In this document: positions 26,067 through 32,736 of the stretch, one piece after another
How positions within the stretch are numbered: the stretch's first letter is position 1
How the letters are laid out: each line of letters opens with the position of its first letter
NCBI RefSeq assembly: GCF_004564235.1
Contig: NZ_SOMN01000007.1
Location: 1 to 64,000, forward strand
Reading direction: 5' to 3'
From: Cohnella luojiensis
GTDB taxonomy: Bacteria; Bacillota; Bacilli; Paenibacillales; Paenibacillaceae
DNA length: 64,000 nt
Notes under the pieces: generated by a model
The model's database searches: none
The model's input: the letters and a program-made list of their open reading frames with translations, nothing else
Told to the model about the DNA's origin: nothing
Translations under genes and position numbers: made by a program

Positions 26067-26626
26067 GAGTCTGAGCCCGTCATTCTGTCTTCGGAAGTTT
26101 CTTGACTCAATCTGCGAACGACTTGATGGCGATGAGCATCTCCGAGGAAAGACTGCACCGTGAAGCAGGAAGGACAAACGTACATCGTTAATGTAAATGG
26201 AGCTTCAATAACCGCTTCCCCCAATGCTTCCGGTATCCTCGGACGAAACTGATTGGCGGAAATGAGTTGTTCCCCGGATTCTACCATGTATTCACGGCAA
26301 ACCGGGCACTCCGGAACAAGCTCTTGCTCATTAAGAAGCTGTTCCACCGTTTCCTCGAATCGTTGCAGCTCATCATCCTGCTCGATCATGTTCTCTTCAT
26401 CGACCCAGCTTATATCCTCGTCGATGGACACCATGGCGGTATCCTCGTCTTGTTCGGAATCATCTTCGAACTGTTCCTCGTCCTCTTCTTCATCTTCGCC
26501 GATATTCAGCTTCAACGTCCGGTACCCATCCAACTCATTGTCGCATACCGGGCATATTTTATCAGGCTCCTGGCCTTCTTCTTGCATGATTTCGCTTTGA
26601 CACCAAGGACAGATCACTACGGCCAT
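26063..26626 (-). CDS. Acidic protein with three Cys-pair motifs, 187 aa
   Basis: Not recognised beyond its layout. The N-terminus has CPWC (residues 7-10) and CPVC (25-28), together a possible zinc ribbon. A very acidic stretch of some 50 residues follows (GEDEEEDEEQFEDDSEQDED and on). The second half carries CPVC and CPSC, another possible metal site separated by about 45 residues. No membrane segment. AGGAGGC precedes the ATG. It overlaps cysK by 4 nt and follows a 27-residue membrane peptide gene by 6 bp, so it belongs to the mutS2-cysK string. Confidence 0.75.
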   Translation of the reverse strand: MAVVICPWCQSEIMQEEGQEPDKICPVCDNELDGYRTLKLNIGEDEEEDEEQFEDDSEQDEDTAMVSIDEDISWVDEENMIEQDDELQRFEETVEQLLNEQELVPECPVCREYMVESGEQLISANQFRPRIPEALGEAVIEAPFTLTMYVCPSCFTVQSFLGDAHRHQVVRRLSQETSEDRMTGSDS

Positions 26627-26632
26627 ATTAGG

Positions 26633-26716
26633 TTAAGCCTCCTTCATCATATAAAAAACACCGATTAAAACAAATAATATCGCCAATGCAAGAAGCGTTC
26701 CCCACAAATACTTCAC
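26633..26716 (-). CDS. Single-span membrane micropeptide, 27 aa
   Basis: A 27-residue frame beginning GTG-AAG-TAT (KYLWGTLLALAILF and on) and ending MMKEA. Apart from the ends it is one hydrophobic helix of about 20 residues. GGAGGG lies 8 nt before the GTG, and the frame sits snugly between DUF350 (16 bp away) and the acidic Cys-pair gene (6 bp), whose own ribosome site AAGGAGGC overlaps its last codons. The tight packing supports a real gene; function is unknown. Confidence 0.6.
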   Translation of the reverse strand: MKYLWGTLLALAILFVLIGVFYMMKEA

Positions 26717-26732
26717 GATTCATTCCCTCCGT

Positions 26733-27152
26733 TTAAATAACAGCGGCTCCAATGATATAAGACAGAGAAACCGATAAGACGAGCGCGAGAAAACCGACGG
26801 CGCGGTTATCCCGCTCGATTTCTTCATCGATCCGAAACACCGGCGTCAGAAACTCGAACAAGAAATAGGCGACAAGCAAGAGCACGAAACCGACCGCTGC
26901 CCATAAGAGACTTTGGTAAATCGTATCGTTAGCTTCGATAGAAAATCGGAAAATGTTGCAGATTCCGAATATTTTACCCCCCGTAGCCATAGCGGCCGAC
27001 AGGTTTCCTTTGCGAATCTCGCTCCAGCCGTCATATTTCGTGACCCATTCGAAGCAGGAAAGAAATACGATGAGCGCCAATATCCCTACGGAAAAGTAAG
27101 CTAATGCAGCCGGAAAAGGATGAGACATAATAGAATCGACCATATCCTGCAC
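26733..27152 (-). CDS. DUF350-family membrane protein, 139 aa
   Basis: Four hydrophobic segments (about 13-32, 56-72, 82-102, 118-138) match the DUF350/UPF0719 family of small membrane proteins. The start is a GTG with GGGAGGTCG upstream. Function is unknown. It sits 16 bp after mutS2 and before the micropeptide gene, in one operon. Confidence 0.75.
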   Translation of the reverse strand: MQDMVDSIMSHPFPAALAYFSVGILALIVFLSCFEWVTKYDGWSEIRKGNLSAAMATGGKIFGICNIFRFSIEANDTIYQSLLWAAVGFVLLLVAYFLFEFLTPVFRIDEEIERDNRAVGFLALVLSVSLSYIIGAAVI

Positions 27153-27168
27153 GACTAACGACCTCCCG

Positions 27169-29532
27169 TTAATGAAGCTCGGCTACGGAAACGCCCGCGC
27201 CGCCTTCCCCGAATTGGCCTAACCGATAACTCTTTACATGTTTATGGCGTCGCAGGAAATCCTGAACTCCCGTGCGCAACGCTCCCGTTCCTTTACCGTG
27301 AATGATATACACTTGACCTAGATTAGATAGAAATGCCTCATCGAGAAACCGATCCACTTCCATGATCGCTTCCTCTAACATCATGCCTCGCAAATCCAAC
27401 TCGGTGCGTATATTCTCGTCTCTGGAACGTTTCACGATGGTTGCCTGCGCCAGCGGAGCTTTATTGGCCGCGCTTTTGCGAATCGGCTCCAATTCTGCTA
27501 CCGGAACCTTCATTTTTAATATGCCGAGTTGGACGACGGCTTCGGAGCTTCCGGTGAGCTCTACGACATGGCCCTTCTGCCCGTTCAAGCTATGGACCTT
27601 CACGTCGTCGCCTACCTCGATTTTCGCCGGTTTGGCGCCTGCGGCCCGATTTTGTTTGTTGGCGGGAGACGGCACCGCGTCCTCTAATCTGCGGCGCGCT
27701 TCGATCAGCTTATGCTCCTTGACCGAGGCTCCTTCTTCCATCGCGAGGCGACGGAGATCGGAGATAATCTCCTCGGCTTCCCTTTTGGCTTTGGCGATGG
27801 CATGACGGGCTTCTTCGCGCGCTCCTTCCAAAAGCTTCGCTTTCTGCTCTTGAAGCTTATGCCGCTCATCCTGGATGTCGTGCTGCAGCTTTTCCGCTTC
27901 GCGACGGAGCCTTTCCGCCGTTTGCCGTTCGGACTGAGCGAGGAGCCGGTCCTGCTCTAGGGATGCGATCATGGAATCGACCTTGAGCTCTTCCTCGCTG
28001 ACTTCTCCGCGCGCATGGTCGATAATGCTTTTCGGCAGTCCCAATCTCTCCGCGATAGCAAAGGCATTACTACGGCCAGGAACGCCTATGAGCAACCGGT
28101 ATGTGGGCCGAAGAGTCGCAACGTCGAATTCCATGCTGGCATTGATTATTCCTTCCCGATTGTAGGCATACGCCTTAAGCTCGCTATAATGCGTAGTGGC
28201 GATTAGCCTGCAACCGAGCTTCTGAAGATGTTCCAGAATGGCGATAGCTAGCGCGGAGCCCTCCGCCGGATCCGTGCCCGCGCCTAATTCGTCGAGGAGC
28301 ACCAGGCTTCGATGAGTAACTTGGCCGAGCATGGAGATCAGATTGGTCATATGGCTGGAGAACGTACTCAAGCTTTGTTCAATGCTTTGCTCGTCGCCGA
28401 TATCGGCATAGATCCCGTCGAAAACGCACAACCGGCTTCCATCCTCGGCAGGGATGAACAAACCGGACATCGCCATTAAGCTCAACAAGCCGATCGTCTT
28501 CAACGATACGGTTTTCCCGCCGGTATTCGGTCCCGTGACGATTACGGAAGAATATGCTTCTCCCAACTCGATATCGATTGGCACCGCATGCTTGATGTCG
28601 ATTAACGGATGACGCGCTTTCCGGAGGTGAAGCCGTCCTTCATTGTTCATCTCCGGCAAAGTGGCGGAGAACGCATGGGCTAATGCCGCCTTGGCGAAAA
28701 TAAAATCGATCACCCCTAGAATCTCGGCATCGCCCGTTAATAAGTCCGCGCGTTCTCCCGTCTGTTCGCTAAGCTTGCGCAGGATTCGCTCGATCTCGTT
28801 CTGCTCCTTGATCTTCAATTCCCTTAGCTTGTTGTTCATTTGGACGACCGCTTCCGGTTCAATGAAGAGGGTAGCGCCGCTTCCGGATTGATCATGCACG
28901 ATACCGCCGAAGTGCGAACGGTATTCTTGTTTGACCGGAATAACGTACCGGTCGTTGCGCATCGTGATTAGAGCATCCTGCAGCATCTTCTGAACCGAAC
29001 TGGAGCGGATAAGACTTTCAAGCTTCTCCTTGGCGCGTCCAGCATTGATTCGAATATCGCGACGCACCGAAGCAAGTTCCGGACTCGCCGAATCCAATAC
29101 TTCGCCTTGCTCGTCGATGCATTTGCGGATTTCATCCTCGAGCGGCTTAAAATCGGTTAAAGGTTCGCATAAATCGCTTAGCAGCGGAAGTTCGGTTTCT
29201 TCTCCGGCCGAGGAAATAAACCGGCTTAAACGCCTGGAGCCCATGATGAACTGCGCGACCTCCATTAGCTCCGGCGGTTGCAGGATACCTTGCAGCTTAG
29301 CTCTATACAGCGAAGAACGGATATCCGCAATTCCGCCGAATGGCGGCGTTCCTTTGAGCATTACGGCGCGTACCGCTTCATCTGTTCCCGCCAAGCGACG
29401 CTCCACGACGAGCAGCTCGCGAGAGGGGGCAAGTTTCTCCGCTTCCTCCCTGCCGAGGATTGTAGAAGTTAGCCCCGTAAGGCGATTAATGATTTTATCG
29501 TATTCCAATGTATGTAAGGCCTTGTCGTTCAC
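27169..29532 (-). CDS. mutS2: MutS2 endonuclease/ATPase
   Basis: 787 aa. The MutS-type ATPase has the P-loop GPNTGGKTVSLKT, Walker B LVLLDELGAGTDPAEGSAL and ATTHYSELKAYA. A long coiled coil follows (about 510-620), then a KOW-like segment (KVHSLNGQKGHVVEL) and a C-terminal Smr nuclease domain (ELDLRGMMLEEAI, IHGKGTGALR). MutS2 acts on branched DNA and on collided ribosomes rather than in mismatch repair. The start is taken as GTG at 29532, 12 nt after AAGGAG; an earlier TTG is too close to that site. Confidence 0.93.
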   Translation of the reverse strand: MNDKALHTLEYDKIINRLTGLTSTILGREEAEKLAPSRELLVVERRLAGTDEAVRAVMLKGTPPFGGIADIRSSLYRAKLQGILQPPELMEVAQFIMGSRRLSRFISSAGEETELPLLSDLCEPLTDFKPLEDEIRKCIDEQGEVLDSASPELASVRRDIRINAGRAKEKLESLIRSSSVQKMLQDALITMRNDRYVIPVKQEYRSHFGGIVHDQSGSGATLFIEPEAVVQMNNKLRELKIKEQNEIERILRKLSEQTGERADLLTGDAEILGVIDFIFAKAALAHAFSATLPEMNNEGRLHLRKARHPLIDIKHAVPIDIELGEAYSSVIVTGPNTGGKTVSLKTIGLLSLMAMSGLFIPAEDGSRLCVFDGIYADIGDEQSIEQSLSTFSSHMTNLISMLGQVTHRSLVLLDELGAGTDPAEGSALAIAILEHLQKLGCRLIATTHYSELKAYAYNREGIINASMEFDVATLRPTYRLLIGVPGRSNAFAIAERLGLPKSIIDHARGEVSEEELKVDSMIASLEQDRLLAQSERQTAERLRREAEKLQHDIQDERHKLQEQKAKLLEGAREEARHAIAKAKREAEEIISDLRRLAMEEGASVKEHKLIEARRRLEDAVPSPANKQNRAAGAKPAKIEVGDDVKVHSLNGQKGHVVELTGSSEAVVQLGILKMKVPVAELEPIRKSAANKAPLAQATIVKRSRDENIRTELDLRGMMLEEAIMEVDRFLDEAFLSNLGQVYIIHGKGTGALRTGVQDFLRRHKHVKSYRLGQFGEGGAGVSVAELH

Positions 29533-29645
29533 GGCGAAATTCAACTCCTTCGCCTTTTATTATAGCCGAATAGGTTGATCTTGCGAAACCTTCCACTCAT
29601 ACGAAAGAAAACTCGGGACACACTATCACCAAGGAGGTCGATAAG

Positions 29646-30005
29646 ATGAATTTTCTTGGAACGGTCGTTCGCTTTATCGTCTCCGCCATCGTATTGATGG
29701 TGGTAGGCTTTTTGGTTCCCCAGTTCTCCGTAGGCGGCTTCTGGAGCGCTCTTATGCTCGCCGTCGTCATCGCGGTTCTGGGCTGGATAATCGAAGGGAT
29801 TTTCGGCAAGAAAGTTACTCCGTTCGGACGAGGTATCGTTGGTTTCCTATCCAGCGCCCTCGTCATCTGGTTAGCTCAGTTCGTAATCGGCAACGTCGAC
29901 GTGACGATCATCGGAGCGTTGCTGGCGGCATTGGTCATCGGGATTATCGATCTGTTTATTCCCGTTGCCACTCCGTACGAAGCCACGCATCGCAATCGCA
30001 GTTAG
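29646..30005 (+). CDS. Phage holin-like / YvlD-type membrane protein, 119 aa
   Basis: Four membrane helices (about 5-25, 30-52, 62-84, 88-108) with the pattern of the YvlD family, which databases often label phage holin family although these are chromosomal proteins. No lysis genes are nearby, so a holin role is unlikely. The ribosome site AAGGAGGTCG is strong. It is divergent from mutS2 and ends at a strong terminator. Confidence 0.8.
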   Translation: MNFLGTVVRFIVSAIVLMVVGFLVPQFSVGGFWSALMLAVVIAVLGWIIEGIFGKKVTPFGRGIVGFLSSALVIWLAQFVIGNVDVTIIGALLAALVIGIIDLFIPVATPYEATHRNRS

Positions 30006-30031
30006 GGCGACGTACCGAATGGGAACCAAAG

Positions 30032-30062
30032 AACCCACCTCTTAGCCAAGAGGTGGGTTTTT
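30032..30062 (+). terminator. Terminator of the YvlD-type gene
   Basis: AACCCACCTCTT with AAGAGGTGGGTT around AGCC, followed by TTTTTC: a 12-bp perfect stem. Confidence 0.92.
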
Positions 30063-30098
30063 CTTTCGGGGCTCATAATGTCATGTTTCCGCCATGGA

Positions 30099-30128
30099 TT
30101 GCGCGATCAGGTAATGCCAGGATATGAT
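30099..30128 (+). promoter_or_regulatory. Possible promoter of the CuA lipoprotein gene
   Basis: TTGCGC (30099-30104), 18-bp spacer, TATGAT (30123-30128). Both boxes are partial matches; about 75 bp upstream of the start codon. Confidence 0.4.
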
Positions 30129-30203
30129 ACAATAAATTCGGGCAGGGGTTGGATAAAAATAGACAATGCCCTCTGCACTTCATTCAGGTACGGAGGTAAC
30201 CAT

Positions 30204-30578
30204 ATGCAACGCAAAATCGCTTATTTTCTAACTTTGACGGCATTAGTGCTAGCTCTCTCCGCATGCGGCGGCAACGACAATAAAGAATCCGGAAACAGCG
30301 CTCCCGCGGCTGAATCTGCTTCTACGGAAGTCGTCATCAAGGCAGCAAGCTGGGAGTTCGATGAAGCGGAATACGCCATTCCTAAGGATACTCCCGTTCA
30401 ATTGACCGTTGAAAACTTAAGCGGCGCTCACGGCATCGAAATTATCGGACAAGATATCGAGATCAGAGGCGGCAAGTCGGAAGTCGTCACTTTACCTGCA
30501 GGTACTTATGAGATTAAGTGCAACATACAATGCGGTACCGGCCATACCAAGATGACAGCGAAACTTGTCGTAAGTTAA
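30204..30578 (+). CDS. Cupredoxin lipoprotein with CuA-type motif, 124 aa
   Basis: Signal peptide with lipobox LSAC (lipidated Cys at 21), then a low-complexity linker and a cupredoxin domain (about 45-124). The pattern CNIQCGTGHTKM gives the CxxxCxxxHxxM ligands of the binuclear CuA site of cytochrome oxidase subunit II, with the first His in GAHGIEI. It lacks the two membrane helices of subunit II. It would be anchored outside the membrane as an electron carrier or copper carrier. The start at 30204 has ACGGAGGTAA; no oxidase genes are adjacent. Confidence 0.85.
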   Translation: MQRKIAYFLTLTALVLALSACGGNDNKESGNSAPAAESASTEVVIKAASWEFDEAEYAIPKDTPVQLTVENLSGAHGIEIIGQDIEIRGGKSEVVTLPAGTYEIKCNIQCGTGHTKMTAKLVVS

Positions 30579-30592
30579 TGTTAAACAGAAGT

Positions 30593-30635
30593 AAGGCTAT
30601 CCTCCTGTCGAATGACGGATGGATAGCCTTTTTTG
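30593..30635. terminator. Terminator between the CuA lipoprotein gene and zapA
   Basis: AAGGCTATCC with GGATAGCCTT (with inner pairing) followed by TTTTTTG on the plus strand. It lies between convergent genes. Confidence 0.85.
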
Positions 30636-30651
30636 TCGTTCTTAAACTTAC

Positions 30652-32487
30652 TTAAGTGTGCTCGAGAAGGTCGATCCACTCGTTGTACTCGTTCTGGAGC
30701 TTCGCGTACTCGCTGTTCAGCGCGGCATGCTCCCGCTTCAGCTTGTCCAGCTCCGCCTGCAAAAGCTCGCCGCGCTCCGCATGCTCGCGCAGCTCATCCT
30801 GCGAGGCGGCAATATCCGCCTCGCGAGAGGGCGCAGCCGCGGCCTCCGCACGCGCCGCTTCCAGCTCGCGCTCAGCCCGCAGCGCAGCTTCGCGCAAGCC
30901 CTCTTCCGCCTCGCCGAGCTTGGCGATGCGGGCTTCCAGCTCCGCCGCACGCTCGGTGGCGGCGCGCGATTCTTGCTGCACCGATGCTAGGCGCGCTTGC
31001 AAATCTTGCATCGAATCGCTCCAAGCTTTCTCCCAATCATCCCGCTCGCTTAGCTGGCGAGCGAGCTCATCTCGCTCTTGCACCGCCTTCTCCAGCGCGG
31101 AAGCATGAGAACGTTGCCTTTCGGCTGTCTGCGCCTCCACCTCTTGCAGCATTTCCTGCTGCTCCATGACGGTTCTGCGCTGATCCTCAGCTTCCCTAGC
31201 CCAATGTTCGACATCGCTTTCCAATTGGACGCGAGCTTGCTGCCCCTCGCGTTCTTTACCCTGCCAATTGTCTCGCTCGGCAGTCATTGCATTTAGCTCC
31301 GCCTTAACCATCTCCAGCTCTTCGGAATAGATCGCTTCGATATCCCTAATCTCGGAAGCCGCTCTCTCCTTGATCGCCTGGATCTCCGTTTCCTTCGCAT
31401 TTTCAGCAGACCTGATCTCGGCGATTCTCTTGCTCTCGATTGCTTCGACTTCGGCATTCCTTCTGCTCTCCAAAGCTTCGATCTCGGCGATTCTGGCAAG
31501 CTCCGAACGCTCTATTTCGGACGCATGTGTCGAGATTAGATGATTAAGCTCGCTAGCATGCGTTTCCTTTAGTTTTTCGATCTCGGAAGAATAGCTTTTC
31601 CTCATCGTTTCTAATTCGGTCGCGAAACCGTTCTTGAGCTCGTTCTGTTTCGTAAACCAAGCTGCCTTCTCGGTAGCAAGCTGGTTTGCCAGAGTGACCG
31701 CTTCCGCCCTTGCGTTCTCGATCTCCTGGACAACGCTTAGTTTTGCGTCTTCAATCTCTGCCGCGGCTTGGACCTTCACGGCTTCAAGCTCCTGAGCTGC
31801 TTGTGACTTCAGCCTTTGATAGGCTTGTCCGGCTTCCGACCTTACCTTCTGGAGTTCATTCGCAGCTTGCTCCTTGACGTTTTCCAGTCGAATCTCAGAG
31901 TCCACCCTTAAGCTTTCGCATTCCTTCGCCGCTAATGCCTTTGCGCTTTCGATCTCTTCCGCCGATTGCTTCTTAATGTTCTCCAGTTCGTCGGTCAGTT
32001 GCCTTCTCACGCTTCCCAGCTCTTCCGTGGATTGCGTTCTAACGCTCTCCAGCTCCTCAGAAGCTTTAGCCCGCGCGCTCTCCAACTCATCGGCGGATCG
32101 GGTTCTGACTTTCTCCAACTCTTCCGCAGCTTGTTGCCTAACGCTCTCTAACTCCTCGGTCAAGCTTGACCTCGCAAGATCCAGCTCCTGAGCCGTTTCC
32201 TCCTGCAGGGCCTCCATCTTCTCGATGTAACGCTTATATTCCGTTTCTTCCTTTAGCAGCTGTTCATTCTCTCTGCGCAATCGCAACAGCTCATCGCCGA
32301 TATTCACCGCGGCTAGCACGGCTAGTTTCGGTAAATCCAACCGCGGCGACCCGCTGTTCACCTTGCTCATCTGCTCGTTGACCAGTGCGGCAACCCGTTT
32401 CATGTAGTCCGTGCTGGTATGACCCGTTAGCGTATATTGTGTTCCATATATGTCAACGGTCACACGCGTTTTGTCGTTTGTATTCAC
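30652..32487 (-). CDS. zapA: ZapA-domain protein with about 500-residue repeat coiled coil
   Basis: 611 aa. Residues 1-75 are a ZapA domain (TRVTVDIYGTQYTLTGHTS; LAVLAAVNIGDELLRLRREN), which bundles FtsZ at the division ring. Usual ZapA is about 85-110 aa; here a helix-forming extension follows. Residues 99-263 are 15 unbroken 11-residue repeats of type xEELESVRxxx, and 289-398 are ten more of type ASEIEAIExxx; the rest is Ala/Glu/Arg-rich coiled coil. No membrane or catalytic motif is present. The position downstream of pheT matches zapA in B. subtilis (where rnhC intervenes), supporting identity. The start has GGAGGATCACGCTG upstream. Confidence 0.85.
   Translation of the reverse strand: MNTNDKTRVTVDIYGTQYTLTGHTSTDYMKRVAALVNEQMSKVNSGSPRLDLPKLAVLAAVNIGDELLRLRRENEQLLKEETEYKRYIEKMEALQEETAQELDLARSSLTEELESVRQQAAEELEKVRTRSADELESARAKASEELESVRTQSTEELGSVRRQLTDELENIKKQSAEEIESAKALAAKECESLRVDSEIRLENVKEQAANELQKVRSEAGQAYQRLKSQAAQELEAVKVQAAAEIEDAKLSVVQEIENARAEAVTLANQLATEKAAWFTKQNELKNGFATELETMRKSYSSEIEKLKETHASELNHLISTHASEIERSELARIAEIEALESRRNAEVEAIESKRIAEIRSAENAKETEIQAIKERAASEIRDIEAIYSEELEMVKAELNAMTAERDNWQGKEREGQQARVQLESDVEHWAREAEDQRRTVMEQQEMLQEVEAQTAERQRSHASALEKAVQERDELARQLSERDDWEKAWSDSMQDLQARLASVQQESRAATERAAELEARIAKLGEAEEGLREAALRAERELEAARAEAAAAPSREADIAASQDELREHAERGELLQAELDKLKREHAALNSEYAKLQNEYNEWIDLLEHT
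31294..31623 (-). repeat. Coding repeat: ten 33-bp (11-codon) units in zapA
   Basis: Codons 289-398, in units such as ASEIERSELAR, IAEIEALESRR, NAEVEAIESKR and ASEIRDIEAIY, each 11 residues with a hydrophobic residue at fixed places. Separated from the first repeat block by 25 residues (264-288). Confidence 0.7.
31699..32193 (-). repeat. Coding repeat: fifteen 33-bp (11-codon) units in zapA
   Basis: Codons 99-263 fall into 15 consecutive 11-residue units without an insertion, e.g. TEELESVRQQA, AEELEKVRTRS, ADELESARAKA, SEELESVRTQS, AQELEAVKVQA. Hendecad spacing gives a straight or slightly right-handed coiled coil. Confidence 0.85.
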
Positions 32488-32535
32488 AGCGTGATCCTCC
32501 CATTGCGTTCATAGTTATGTACCCGTGTTACAAGA

Positions 32536-32653
32536 TGCCTTTTCCAAGCAAATAAGACCGCCACACGCGCTTATTTCCACCTAAGGTGCCTTTTCCAAGC
32601 AAATAAGACCGCCACACGCGCTTATTTCCACCCAAGGTGCCTTTTTCGAGCAA
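32536..32653. repeat. 51-bp tandem repeat, about 2.3 copies
   Basis: Copies begin at 32536, 32587 and 32638 (partial), with near-identical sequence. Each full copy contains AAATAAG ... CTTATTT, able to fold back. On the minus strand the 51-bp period is 17 codons and can read GGNKRVWRSYLLGKGTL over and over. A 51-codon frame (32528-32683) exists but has no ribosome site. The rest of the 250-bp gap between zapA and pheT holds only the terminator at 32670-32724. Confidence 0.85.
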
Positions 32654-32669
32654 GCTATGTAAGCAATAA

Positions 32670-32724
32670 AGGCAGCGATCCATCTCGCGCCAATCGGCGT
32701 CTTGATGTATTCGCTGCCTCCCTT
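32670..32724 (-). terminator. Probable terminator of pheT
   Basis: GGCAGCGA with TCGCTGCC enclosing CGCC/GGCG pairing, followed on the minus strand by TTTATTGCTT, 13 bp after the pheT stop. The U tract is interrupted. Confidence 0.6.
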
Positions 32725-32736
32725 ACTGTTTCCTGC

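Noticed and set aside
29646-30005. Phage lysis module based on the holin-like label
   Set aside because: No endolysin or other phage gene nearby; the protein belongs to a chromosomal membrane family.
30633-32191. Several plus-strand open frames opposite zapA
   Set aside because: They are antisense to a strongly periodic coding gene. Their Ser-, Leu- and Pro-rich composition is the mirror of Glu/Ala/Arg codons.
32528-32683. A 51-residue protein encoded by the 51-bp repeat
   Set aside because: The frame is only the by-product of a 51-bp period; no ribosome site, and it overlaps the pheT terminator.
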